Below, one piece after another: positions 25,373 through 34,058 of a DNA stretch of 55,414 nucleotides; position 1 is the stretch's first letter; each line of letters starts with the position of its first letter. The stretch is from NCBI GenBank assembly GCA_020027965.1, contig JAHRHE010000006.1, positions 1-55,414 of the forward strand, written 5' to 3'. A program made the position numbers and the translations under genes. The stretch comes from Nitrospirota bacterium (GTDB lineage: Bacteria; Nitrospirota; Nitrospiria; Nitrospirales; Nitrospiraceae). A model generated the notes under the pieces. The model did no database searches. It was not told the origin of the DNA and saw only the letters and a program-made list of their open reading frames with translations.

Positions 25373-27076
25373 ATGGAGGTCATTCAGGACATGGGCGATC
25401 AGGGAATGGCCACGCGGGATCCCTTGTCCGGGCTTCTGACACAGGCAGCATTCGAGCAGCACTGCCAGACCTGCAAGAACGGTTTGCCGCATGGCCAGCG
25501 GGACCGTGTCCTCGCCCTGCTCTCGGTCGAACAGTTTCACTCGATTCGCGATACCTTTGGAGATGTCGTCTGGAACCAGACGGTCGACCTCATGGGGCAC
25601 ATGATTCGGTCGGCAATCGACCCTGGGGACCTCGCCGCCCGGTACGGCGAATCCGGCTTCATCATTCTCCTCGCCGAAGGCACCCGAGCGAGCGCCGAAG
25701 CGGTGGTGATGCGCGTCCGGGCGGCCATCGAGAAGGCCAATGATGCCGGTGCCCTGCCGACCTTACTGAGCGTCAGCGTGAGCCTGGCCTCAGGCCGAGA
25801 TCTGTCCTGCGCGGACCTTATCGCCCTGGCTCAGAGGCGAATGGATGTCGAGAAACTGCGGGAGGGCGTCACGACGGCAGCGCGCTCGTCCGCGATCTTC
25901 GACCCCACGACCGGGGCTGTCATGGAGGCGATCACCCAGGCCGTAATCCTGGTCGTCGATGACGAGCCGGCCATCCTGACCTTTGTCCGAGACACCCTCT
26001 GCGAGTCCGGCGGCGAGATCCTGAGCGCAACCGGCGCGGACGAAGCAATCGCCCACCTCCGCGAACGCAAGGTGGACATCGTGATCATGGATATTCATCT
26101 CCCCGGCACCAGCGGGCTAGAGATGCTCAAGCGGATCCGGCTGATCGACCCGACGGTGGTGGTCATCATGATCACGGGCTCCCACGACCTGCATCTTGCC
26201 GTCCGCGCGATTCGGTGTGGGGCCGACGACTACCTTCTCAAACCCTGCCAGCCACAGGAACTGCGCAACAGCGTCTGCCACGGGTTTATGAAGCGACAGC
26301 TCATCCTGGGCGGGAAGGCTTACCAAGCTCTGTTGGAAACGCAAGTCCGGCAGCGGACGCACGAGCTCCAGCAAGTGATCCGGCACCTCGAGAGCACCTA
26401 CCGGGCTACGCTCAAAGCGCTGGGAGCCGCACTGGACACGCGTGATGTCGAGACCCATTCGCATTCCGAACGGGCCGCGCAATACGCGTTGACGCTGGGC
26501 CGGCTCCTGAACATGAGCGACTCGGATCAGGTCACGCTGGAGCGCGGTGTCTACCTGCACGATATCGGCAAGATCGGCCTCCCGGACCGCGTGTTGCTGA
26601 AGCAGGCCGGGCTGACGAAGGAGGAGTGGAAGATCATGCGGCAGCACTCTCTCCTGGGCTACCGGTTGGCGTCGCGGGTGGATTTTCTGAAAGGGGCCTC
26701 GAAAATCATCCTGGCTCACCACGAGCGGTATGACGGGCTCGGCTATCCCTTCGGCCTGAAAGGTGATGGCATCCCCCTCGGGGCCCGGGTCTTCAGCGTG
26801 GTCGATGCCCTGGATGCGATGACGTCCCACCGGCCATATCGGAAGGCAAAGTCATTTGACCACGCACGGGAAGAAATCCGCAGGTATAGTGGGAGCCAAT
26901 TCGATCCCACCGTGGTGGAGGCGTTCCTCTCGGTACCGCCACGCACCTGGAGCGACATGCGGGAAGCCATCAACCACCAGGCTTCCGATCCCTCCGTGGT
27001 CGAAGATGGTGAACTTCTCCGGCATACCCTGTTCTCGACCGCCACTACCAATGCGCAGCTTGAAACCGACGGGTGA
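25373..27076 (+). CDS. Degenerate GGDEF - receiver - HD-GYP signalling protein
   Basis: Starting at ATG 25373 (GAGGAG 8 bases upstream) the protein has 567 residues. Residues 15-140 resemble a GGDEF domain (RDPLSGLLTQAAFE), but the signature is YGESG, so it is not expected to make c-di-GMP. Residues 189-300 are a receiver domain (ILVVDDEPAIL, phospho-Asp in IVIMDIHLPG, switch Lys in YLLKP). Residues 356-510 are an HD-GYP phosphodiesterase with HDIGK near 395 and HHERYDGLGYP. The likely role is hydrolysis of c-di-GMP under control of a partner kinase. No kinase is adjacent. It faces the FliA-like gene, which is read toward it. Confidence 0.9.
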   Translation: MEVIQDMGDQGMATRDPLSGLLTQAAFEQHCQTCKNGLPHGQRDRVLALLSVEQFHSIRDTFGDVVWNQTVDLMGHMIRSAIDPGDLAARYGESGFIILLAEGTRASAEAVVMRVRAAIEKANDAGALPTLLSVSVSLASGRDLSCADLIALAQRRMDVEKLREGVTTAARSSAIFDPTTGAVMEAITQAVILVVDDEPAILTFVRDTLCESGGEILSATGADEAIAHLRERKVDIVIMDIHLPGTSGLEMLKRIRLIDPTVVVIMITGSHDLHLAVRAIRCGADDYLLKPCQPQELRNSVCHGFMKRQLILGGKAYQALLETQVRQRTHELQQVIRHLESTYRATLKALGAALDTRDVETHSHSERAAQYALTLGRLLNMSDSDQVTLERGVYLHDIGKIGLPDRVLLKQAGLTKEEWKIMRQHSLLGYRLASRVDFLKGASKIILAHHERYDGLGYPFGLKGDGIPLGARVFSVVDALDAMTSHRPYRKAKSFDHAREEIRRYSGSQFDPTVVEAFLSVPPRTWSDMREAINHQASDPSVVEDGELLRHTLFSTATTNAQLETDG

Positions 27077-27178
27077 GCAAGTTGAGACAAAGGCACGAAC
27101 CGACTACCTCGCCGCAATCTCGCCGGCTCGCTTGACCCTCAACTTCCCTGTCAGTCGGTTCCCCCGCTCCTGAGGCTA

Positions 27179-27949
27179 TCAGCTGAATTCAGGCTGCAAC
27201 ACCGACTGGAGCTTGGCCTTCAGTCGGATAATCGCCTTCGTGTGAATTTGACAGACCCTCGACTCGGTCACATGCAGGACCTGCCCGATTTCCTTCATCG
27301 TGAGTTCATCGAGATAGTAAAGGGTGAGGACGAGCCGCTCCTTTTCGGGCAACTGCTGGATGGCCTCTCCGATCATCTCCCTCACATTGCTGGTGACCAC
27401 CGTGGAGAGAGGATCCGGATATTTTGTGTCCGCCACCATCCGCATGTACCCGCGACCTTCCACATCCTGGGCCTCGAGATCCTGCAGGCTGAGCATCACC
27501 GCTCCACGCGACCGAAGGAGAAAGTCATCGAGTTCAGAGACAGACATGTTCAGCGCGGCAGCGACCTCTCCGTCCGTCGGCGGCCGCCCCAGCCTCGCCA
27601 GAAGGTCCACGTGGGTCTTTTGCAACAACCGGATCCGTTCCTGGACCGAGCGCGGGATCCAGTTCATCGAACGGATCTCGTCCAGCATCGCTCCACGAAT
27701 CCGGAATCCCGCGTAGGTCTTAAACTTGGCCTCGCGCAGAGGATTATACTTGCCCATCGCATCCATGAGCCCGATCACGCCGGCAGAGACCAGATCCTCC
27801 GCATCCAAGTGAGCCGGAAGTCGGAAGGCCAAGCGATGCGCCATCATCTTGATCACGGGGGCGAACTCCTGGATCACGCGTTCTCGCTCTGCCTCCTGTA
27901 ATGCCAGAAGCCGGCCGGCTCTTTCATCGGTGACTTGACTCATGGTCAT
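27179..27949 (-). CDS. fliA: FliA/WhiG-family RNA polymerase sigma factor
   Basis: A 256-residue sigma factor with region 2 (EDLVSAGVIGLMDAMGKYNP...FKTYAGFRIRGAMLDEIR), region 3 (RPPTDGEVAAALNMS) and region 4 (LPEKERLVLTLYYLDELTMKEIGQVLHVTESRVCQIH). FliA-type features are the lack of region 1 and the IRGAMLDEIRSMNWIPRSV block. It would direct transcription of late flagellar, chemotaxis or related genes; the anti-sigma FlgM is not in the window. The ATG at 27949 has GGGGGAG upstream, so the longer frame is rejected. Gene name by family only; a WhiG-like role cannot be ruled out. Confidence 0.9.
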   Translation of the reverse strand: MTMSQVTDERAGRLLALQEAERERVIQEFAPVIKMMAHRLAFRLPAHLDAEDLVSAGVIGLMDAMGKYNPLREAKFKTYAGFRIRGAMLDEIRSMNWIPRSVQERIRLLQKTHVDLLARLGRPPTDGEVAAALNMSVSELDDFLLRSRGAVMLSLQDLEAQDVEGRGYMRMVADTKYPDPLSTVVTSNVREMIGEAIQQLPEKERLVLTLYYLDELTMKEIGQVLHVTESRVCQIHTKAIIRLKAKLQSVLQPEFS

Positions 27950-28006
27950 GGTGTTTTCTCCCCCGTGTTTCGGCATCGCCGGCACTCCCCATCGCGCGAT
28001 CCGCAT

Positions 28007-28349
28007 AAAAAACAGATAAGCGCGCGCATACGTCGTGTGTGGAATGGCACAAAGCTGCCAAGAGTCAGCAAATTCCGTACCGCGCGAACATAGTCTCGGT
28101 GCTGCTGGAGAATGGCAGATTTACGCTGGCTTTACGCTTCGGCAGGTATGCAAAATCACGGCAGAGTCAACGATGCGGAGGCACGACCGCGCCCGGCGGT
28201 CAAATGATTGACGGAACTGCGGAGAACCACCTTAGTGAGCCCGCACGATACGGGCGAAGGCACTGGGCGCAATTTGACGCAGTGCGGGGCACCCATTGCC
28301 GTTCAGGGTGCATGGGAGGGGCTCGACGAACCCTCACGAATGATGCGGG
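28007..28349. other. Gap between the sigma factor and NtrC-type genes
   Basis: These 343 bases lie between the NtrC-type gene and fliA, both read on the minus strand. I see no confident promoter, tRNA or repeat. The sequence TGGCACAAAGCTGCC near 28046 resembles a sigma-54 site, but its spacing is one base short. Small reading frames here do not look like real genes. Confidence 0.4.
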
Positions 28350-29759
28350 CTAGGCGTACATTTCGCCCTGAAGCTTGGCATCCAATCCCTTGCGCTTCAA
28401 CTTCTCTACTAAGGTCGTTCGATTCAGACGCAGAAGCTGCGCCGCCTTGCTGGTCACGCCGTTCGCTTGGCGCAACGCTTCTACGATCAAACGGTTCTCG
28501 TATCGTTCAAGCTCCTTCACCAAGTTGATCCCAGCCTGACTGAACATGATGGGCTGCTCCTCGACGCTCCCTTGGGCCGGTGCGGCCTCTCGAATTTTCA
28601 CCGGGAGGTCAGCCAGCGTGATGCTCCCGCTCTTCTTGAGGATCACGAGGCGTTCGATGAGGTTTTCCAGCTCGCGGATGTTGCCCGGCCACGAATACTG
28701 CACCAGGCGGGCCATGGTTTCAGGCTCCACACCGCGCAATGCGCTGTTCTTCTTCTTGTTGAACAGATCGAGAAAATGGTCGAACAGAATAGGAATGTCG
28801 CTCTGCCGTTCCCGGAGCGGCGGCATCGTGACCGGAATCACATTCAAGCGGTAGTAGAGGTCCTTTCTGAATCGACGCTCCTGAACCGCCTCTTCGAGGT
28901 CCTGGTTGGTAGCCGCAATGACGCGTACATCGACATGGATGGTCTTGGTCCCGCCGACCCGCTCGAAACAGCGTTCCTGGAGCACGCGTAGCAACTTGAC
29001 CTGGAGTGGCAGGGTCAACTCGGCAATCTCGTCCAGAAAGATTGTCCCGCCGTGCGCCATCTCAAATCGACCCATCCGTGCATTCAAGGCACCCGTAAAG
29101 GCGCCCTTTTCGTGTCCGAACAGTTCTGACTCCAACAGGTTCTCCGGGATCGCGCCGCAGTTGACCGCCACCAGCGGCCGGTCGCGGCGCATGCTGTTGA
29201 AATGCAACATGCGGGCGACCAACTCCTTCCCGGTCCCGCTCTCGCCCAGGATCAGCACGGTGCTGTCGCTGTCGGCCACCTTTTCGATGAAATCGTGCGC
29301 CGTTCGCATGGCATCGCTGGTTCCGATCAGGTGCTCCAGGCGGAATTTGTCCCGGACGGATTTCCGGAGCAGCATATTCTCCTGCCTGAGACGCTTGAAC
29401 TCCAGCGCTTTCTTCATCACGATGGACACGGCTTCGAGGTCCAAGGGCTTCGTCACGAAATCGTAGGCCCCCGCCTTCATGGCTTGCACCGCGCTCTCAA
29501 TCGTGCCGTAGCCGGTCATCACAATGCACGCCATCTCGGCATCCAGGTGCAGGACCTGTTCGACTACCTCCAGGCCGTCCATGACCGGTAACCTCAGATC
29601 CGTGATCACCAGGTGTACCGGTGAATCCTTCACCGCCTGGATTGCAGCCGGACCGTCAGCAACGGCCGTAACCTGGTAGCCTTGATCCTCCAGGAATCCC
29701 TGCAGGACGCGGCGGACCCCTTCCTCGTCGTCAACGACTAGGATATGCGCCTGATTCAT
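28350..29759 (-). CDS. NtrC-family sigma-54-dependent response regulator
   Basis: A 469-residue activator in three parts. The receiver domain (residues 5-118) has phospho-acceptor Asp54 and switch Lys104. The AAA+ domain has Walker A GESGTGKE at 172-179, GAFTGA at 219-224, which contacts sigma-54, and Walker B near GGTIFLDEI. The C-terminal Fis-type helix-turn-helix includes NGVTSKAAQLLRLNRTTLVEKLKRKGL. The last segment, with NRTTLVEKLK, is typical of flagellar regulators of the FlrC/FleQ group. Next to a FliA-like sigma factor this suggests control of motility or surface genes. The cognate histidine kinase and targets are not visible here. The start follows GGAGGCAT at close range. Confidence 0.93.
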   Translation of the reverse strand: MNQAHILVVDDEEGVRRVLQGFLEDQGYQVTAVADGPAAIQAVKDSPVHLVITDLRLPVMDGLEVVEQVLHLDAEMACIVMTGYGTIESAVQAMKAGAYDFVTKPLDLEAVSIVMKKALEFKRLRQENMLLRKSVRDKFRLEHLIGTSDAMRTAHDFIEKVADSDSTVLILGESGTGKELVARMLHFNSMRRDRPLVAVNCGAIPENLLESELFGHEKGAFTGALNARMGRFEMAHGGTIFLDEIAELTLPLQVKLLRVLQERCFERVGGTKTIHVDVRVIAATNQDLEEAVQERRFRKDLYYRLNVIPVTMPPLRERQSDIPILFDHFLDLFNKKKNSALRGVEPETMARLVQYSWPGNIRELENLIERLVILKKSGSITLADLPVKIREAAPAQGSVEEQPIMFSQAGINLVKELERYENRLIVEALRQANGVTSKAAQLLRLNRTTLVEKLKRKGLDAKLQGEMYA

Positions 29760-30465
29760 ATGCCTCCAGCAGACGAATCGGTGACTCTGACAGCCCCAGA
29801 CATCCGGAACTCTTCAGACCCCTTAGGAACACTCCCCCTGAGGGTCGGACTCGGCTTGCCACGATGAGGCTGGCCCGCGAGCCGGAATGCGCGAGGTCTG
29901 GGGTACTTTCGACCGGGCCGGAAGGAAGTCGTGTGCGGACGCCTTCTCGATCGGCGCCCTTCAGGAGTCCGTGAACGTCCGTGTTGGAAGACATCGTTGC
30001 GCTAACCACTCGACCGTCATGAGATGAGCCTAATTTGCAAGGTCGAGTTTATCACATAAAAATAAAATTCGGGCAATCTTTTTGTGAATAGGCTGTGCAC
30101 AATTTTGTTCATAGCGGTGCCATCAAGGTTGACAAACACTCAGAGAATCGTCGAAGGGCACGATTCCGCTGGCCTGAAGGGTGATAATCGCCCGGTGCCC
30201 AACCTCGGGCGGACCTCCCTGTGGATCGATGAGGATCAATCCGGTCTCGCGTTTGTATGACCGAAGGTTGGCACGAGTTTTGGTTTGGGCTTACATTTTT
30301 ACCAACCCAGCTGATCTCCGGCACCAGTCGGTCGTACATGCATTTCACTCGGCCAAGGTGCGCTGCAGCCGCTTCCGTCCTGGAAGATGGAGTGTGCTAG
30401 GATGTGCGTTACGGTGCGGCACTCCTGATCAACCACTCAACAGAGCACGTCGCACGTCCGGAGGC
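29760..30465. other. Gap of 706 bases without recognised gene
   Basis: The gap lies between the divergent NtrC-type gene and the protease gene. It contains a short AT-rich stretch near 30045-30110 (CATAAAAATAAAATTC), the likely promoter zone, and otherwise GC-rich sequence. Short frames on both strands have poor codon use and no homology I can see. The in-frame extension of the protease gene from 30181 belongs to this gap. Confidence 0.4.
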
Positions 30466-31326
30466 ATGAGGCAGTCGATGAACGTGAAGGGGATCATTCT
30501 TTGGCTATGCGCCGCCGTGTGGTTGCCGATCGCCGGCGACGGCTGCGCGACCAACCCTTACACGGAGCGAGGGCAGCTTTTGCTCGTGTCCTCCGACTAC
30601 GAGATGCAACTCGGAGCCCAAGCTTATCAGCAGGTGCTCAACGACCCCAAGCTCCGCATTTCCCAGGATCCGAAAGAAGTGGACCCGGTGAAGCGGGTCG
30701 CCGATCGCATCATCGCGGCGGCCAAACGATCGAAGTATGCAGAGACCGCCCAGCGCTTTGATTGGCAAGTCTCGGTCATCAAGGACGATAAGACGCAGAA
30801 CGCCTTTGCCCTACCCGGAGGCAAGATTGCGGTGTACACGGGCATTTTCCCGGTCGCCAAGAACGAAGCCGGCCTGGCCGCCATCATGGGCCATGAGGTC
30901 ACCCATGCGCTGGCCCGCCACGGGGCGGAACGCATGAGCCAAGGCATCCTTGCCCAGGTCGGCATCATCGGCACCGCCATCGCCTTGGAGACACAGCGAG
31001 CCAGTTCCGAGACCTCCCGGGCGGCGATGGCAGCGGTGGGGCTTGGTGCACAGGTCGGCGTTCTGCTTCCCTTCAGCCGGAAGCACGAATCGGAGGCGGA
31101 CTATATCGGCTTGCTGCTCGCGGCCCAGGCCGGCTATGACCCACAAGAAGCCGTCCGGGTCTGGGAACGGATGGAGCGGGCTGGTGGAGGCCAACCGCCC
31201 GAGTTTCTCTCCACCCATCCGAGTCACGGGACACGGATCGAGCAGCTGCAAGGATGGATGCCCGAGGCCCTGAAATTCTACGCGCAGGCGGCCAAAGCTC
31301 CGTCGGCACCGGACCTCCCGCGATAA
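30466..31326 (+). CDS. M48-family metalloprotease, lipoprotein-like
   Basis: The mature part is a zinc metallopeptidase of the M48 family (HtpX/BepA/LoiP-like). The zinc motif HEVTH is at about residue 143, and the third zinc ligand is in the ESEADYIG motif near 208. A hydrophobic N-terminus (GIILWLCAAVWLPIAGDGC) ends in Cys, so lipid anchoring is likely, though the Asp at -2 is an unusual lipobox residue. A conserved N-terminal helix (SSDYEMQLGAQAYQQVL) is typical of the family, whose members degrade or refold outer-membrane proteins. ATG 30466 or 30478 are both possible; GGAGGCATGAG precedes them. It ends 57 bases from the next gene, which is read toward it. Confidence 0.85.
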   Translation: MRQSMNVKGIILWLCAAVWLPIAGDGCATNPYTERGQLLLVSSDYEMQLGAQAYQQVLNDPKLRISQDPKEVDPVKRVADRIIAAAKRSKYAETAQRFDWQVSVIKDDKTQNAFALPGGKIAVYTGIFPVAKNEAGLAAIMGHEVTHALARHGAERMSQGILAQVGIIGTAIALETQRASSETSRAAMAAVGLGAQVGVLLPFSRKHESEADYIGLLLAAQAGYDPQEAVRVWERMERAGGGQPPEFLSTHPSHGTRIEQLQGWMPEALKFYAQAAKAPSAPDLPR

Positions 31327-31382
31327 ATCCGGCATCAGGTTGAGATCGACGTCGAGGCAACGGCGTCAGCCTTCGGGTGGGC

Positions 31383-32867
31383 TCACAGGACATCCTGGAA
31401 CATGGCTCGGTAGTGGCGGTACCAGTCACTCTGGAAGCGCTCCTCGGGATCATACTTCCGCTTCAACCTGAGAAAGTCGGCGAACTGGGGATAGCAGGTC
31501 TCCACCTGCGTGCGGGTCGCCCACCGGTGATAGGTCAGATAGTAGCTCCCGCCATAGGGGATGGCCCTCTCGATCAGGCCTCGGAAGGCGCGGGCGGCGC
31601 TCTCGAGGCCCTGCGGGTTGTGCACGACGTGCAGGTTGAAAATGACGCAGACATAGGCTTCTCTGGCCCACACCAAGAAACTCTCCTTGTCCTTCTCGAT
31701 CAGCCGGATGGTCCCGTAGATGAGATTCGCCTTGTTCTCGAGAAAATCCGTTCGAACATCTGCCAGGAAACGACCCAGCGCCGACCTTGGCACATAAATT
31801 TCGGTGATCATCTCGCTTCCTTTCTCTACCGAGCCCAGTCGCCGATCCAGGGACTCATGGTAATTGTCCAGGTACAGGCTGATCTGGTGCGTGTCTGACC
31901 AGTAGAGTTGGCCTGACGTCGAAAGGTAGTAACGGGAGTACTCATCAAAAGCCCGCTTCTTCTCGACATGAGAGAGATAGAACAGCCGGTTCCACTCCGC
32001 CTCCGAGAGCTCCTTTTGACGTTCGGGCACCGGTCGGCTTGCCTCCACTGGCCTGTAGCACGAGAAGACGCCCTGACGGAGAAAGTCGCCCGAGGAGGGG
32101 TCCGTGGCATACTGATAGTCGCCGAACAGGAAGCCGTCCGCCACGCGTTGCCCGAACGCGGACATCAGATTTTCCACCGGGATGACCTCCACCACCCGTT
32201 CCAGTTTTCGCCGCGGCTCAAGCCGCAGGGTGACGGAGGCGATGACTCCGAATAACCCATAGCCGCCGATGGCCAGCCGGAACAGTTCGGCATTCTCCCC
32301 GCGGCTGCACGTCCGGAGCGTGCCGCCTGCATCCACCAGCTCGAAGGACTCGACGTCGGCGATGAAAGGCTTGAGGTGCAGGCCCCTTCCGTGGACGTTG
32401 GCCGAGAGCGCGCCGCCGAGGCTCAGACGGTCTGCGCCGGTCTGCTTCTGGATGATCCCCCACTGGTGAGACTGTCCGGCTTGCCGCCGCAGCAGGTCGC
32501 CGATCAGCTCCGGCCACTGGATTCCGGCTTCCACCCTGACCTGCCCCTTGGCGGGGTCGAACCCCAGTACCCGGCTCATGCCGGACATGTCAGTCAGGAT
32601 GGTGCCGCTCCCGAATTGCTGGCCTCCCATCGCGTGCCTTCCCCCGGCGATACTGATGGCTTTCCCATCCGTTCGGGCCGCCCGGACGATCCTCTGGAGA
32701 CTCTCGACCGAATCAGGCCTGACCACCTGAGCAACGTGCGTGAGATTCAACTGTGAGTGAATGTCGTTCACCGGTGTGCCGTCTGGCTCGACCAATCGCC
32801 TGACACAGCCGGTCGGCCAGCAGGCGAACATCGCACTCCCGATCAGGAACTGCCGACGAGTCAGCAT
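31383..32867 (-). CDS. Tat-exported FAD-binding oxidoreductase, possible lipoprotein
   Basis: A 494-residue flavoprotein of the VAO/FAD_binding_4 family. The N-terminus has a Tat-like motif TRRQFLIG followed by a hydrophobic stretch and a Cys after PTG, so it may be folded before export and then lipid-anchored. The FAD domain has SIAGGRHAMGGQQ (a His where VAO enzymes bind FAD covalently) and the later LGGALSANVHGRG. The C-terminal domain resembles D-arabinono-lactone or L-gulonolactone oxidases (YGGSYYLTYHRW). I cannot tell the substrate. Start ATG 32867; the frame runs back to GTG 32891 and would overlap the upstream gene. Confidence 0.85.
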   Translation of the reverse strand: MLTRRQFLIGSAMFACWPTGCVRRLVEPDGTPVNDIHSQLNLTHVAQVVRPDSVESLQRIVRAARTDGKAISIAGGRHAMGGQQFGSGTILTDMSGMSRVLGFDPAKGQVRVEAGIQWPELIGDLLRRQAGQSHQWGIIQKQTGADRLSLGGALSANVHGRGLHLKPFIADVESFELVDAGGTLRTCSRGENAELFRLAIGGYGLFGVIASVTLRLEPRRKLERVVEVIPVENLMSAFGQRVADGFLFGDYQYATDPSSGDFLRQGVFSCYRPVEASRPVPERQKELSEAEWNRLFYLSHVEKKRAFDEYSRYYLSTSGQLYWSDTHQISLYLDNYHESLDRRLGSVEKGSEMITEIYVPRSALGRFLADVRTDFLENKANLIYGTIRLIEKDKESFLVWAREAYVCVIFNLHVVHNPQGLESAARAFRGLIERAIPYGGSYYLTYHRWATRTQVETCYPQFADFLRLKRKYDPEERFQSDWYRHYRAMFQDVL

Positions 32868-32874
32868 GGCCGTT

Positions 32875-33522
32875 TCACGCCTCCCTAACACGCGGGGCCG
32901 CCAGGAACCACCTGGCGCCGCAGAAGATCAGATACAGGGCCACCGCCTGCAACAGATGATACAGCGCGTTGTGGTTGAAATAGATGGGATGAAACCCGAC
33001 CCGACCCTGCTGGAGGCCCGAAGCCACGAGAGTCAACAGCAGACCCATGAGGGCGAGACACACCGGGCGCGCTCGAGTACGCTGATACGCAAGCGAAAAG
33101 ACGATCATGAGGAAGAAGACGCCCAGCAAGTAATGGCCGATTGCGAGGGAAAAGGACCGCGTCACGAATAGCACCAGGGCGCAATAGACGGCAAATACGA
33201 GTGTCGCGCACAGCGTGATGAGTCGGACGACGCGTAGGGAGAACTGAATGTGCGCGCCGATGGCCCAGGTCGACAGCGCGGCGCTGCCCAGGGCGATCAT
33301 CGTGGCGGGCCACAGGATCGCACGGCCAGTCGTCCGAACGTCCAGAAAAAACCCGTGGACGGTTCCGCCGGCGAGTGCGGCTACGCCAATCGACAAGAAA
33401 AACAGCGCGAACCACCTCCGAAGCCGTGGCTGGGCGGTCGCCTTTCGAAAGAGCAAGACGGCGAACGCCGCGCATTCAAGGGCCAGGCCGTAGTCCGTGA
33501 GCGTGACGTCCGGTTCGGTCAT
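32875..33522 (-). CDS. Membrane protein with conserved His, ceramidase-like layout
   Basis: From ATG 33522 (215 residues) the protein has about six or seven hydrophobic segments. His and Asp residues sit in TVHGFFLD and HNALYHLLQAVAL, an arrangement like the alkaline ceramidase/PAQR superfamily, which binds zinc through such residues. It belongs to a family resembling DUF6962. It lies directly upstream of the FAD oxidoreductase gene, 7 bases away, so the two are one operon. Start uncertain; upstream codons to 33603 are less likely because they add a non-hydrophobic leader. Confidence 0.65.
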   Translation of the reverse strand: MTEPDVTLTDYGLALECAAFAVLLFRKATAQPRLRRWFALFFLSIGVAALAGGTVHGFFLDVRTTGRAILWPATMIALGSAALSTWAIGAHIQFSLRVVRLITLCATLVFAVYCALVLFVTRSFSLAIGHYLLGVFFLMIVFSLAYQRTRARPVCLALMGLLLTLVASGLQQGRVGFHPIYFNHNALYHLLQAVALYLIFCGARWFLAAPRVREA

Positions 33523-33573
33523 TCGGGCACACCCCTGAGCTGACAAGGAGACAAACTGACTTGGAAAGTTCTC

Positions 33574-33619
33574 AGTTCTCAGTGTTGAGCTCTTAGTGTT
33601 CAACTCAACACTAAGAACT
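33574..33619. repeat. Intergenic hairpin repeat AGTTCTCAGTGTTGAG
   Basis: Left arm AGTTCTCAGTGTTGAG (33574-33589) pairs with CTCAACACTAAGAACT (33604-33619) with one mismatch, and an inner copy TCTTAGTGTT / AACACTAAGA (33591-33600 and 33607-33616) pairs perfectly. Possible terminator or extragenic repeat of unknown function, just upstream of the membrane-protein gene on the minus strand. Confidence 0.6.
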
Positions 33620-33659
33620 CACACCGCAAAACCTGAATCAGCCCGGCAGCTTGTCAGCT

Positions 33660-34058
33660 CAGCCCTCCTGTGATAGTACTCCAGCACGAACAAGTATCCG
33701 GCCAGGACCCAGTGAAAGACAATGGGGATCGTTCCCCCGAACCGCCGCCGACACTGCCCCATGGCAAGACTCAGAGAGTGTGGGCAAGATCTTGATCAGT
33801 GCTCCAGTGACTGGGTCAATAGCAAACGCGGTCACACTGTTGGAACTGGCGTTGGTTACGAGCACGAACTGGCCGACTGGGTCGACGGTCACTGAGCTGG
33901 CTCCCCCCTGGTGCATATAGGGAGCCAGCAACCTGTGCTAATATCCCAGAATCCTCGTTGCGCGTAAACGCCCTAATAGTGGACGCGCTAGAATTGGCGA
34001 CATAAATAAACCTCCCGGATGGGTCGATAGCTACGGAAGAGGGAACACTGCAGAGACG
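33660..34058 (-). pseudogene. Remnant of a YVTN-type beta-propeller protein
   Basis: Read on the minus strand, 34056-33910 gives VPSSVAIDPSGRFIYVANS...IRAFTRNEDSGILAQVAGSLYAPGG. A one-base shift at a C6 run (33903-33908) then gives ASSVTVDPVGQFVLVTNASSNSVTAFAIDPVTGALI. These are two blades of the lactonase/YVTN family. After that the frame loses the pattern, and no start codon or further blades remain. The first blade begins right at the start of the glucan synthase gene, so the upstream blades are missing or displaced. A sequencing error at the C run could explain the shift, but not the lost ends. Confidence 0.7.

Noticed and set aside
28039-28353. Plus-strand frame of 104 residues and a sigma-54-like site TGGCACAAAGCTGCC
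   Set aside because: The frame has no start signal or codon bias, and the -24/-12 spacing is one base short.
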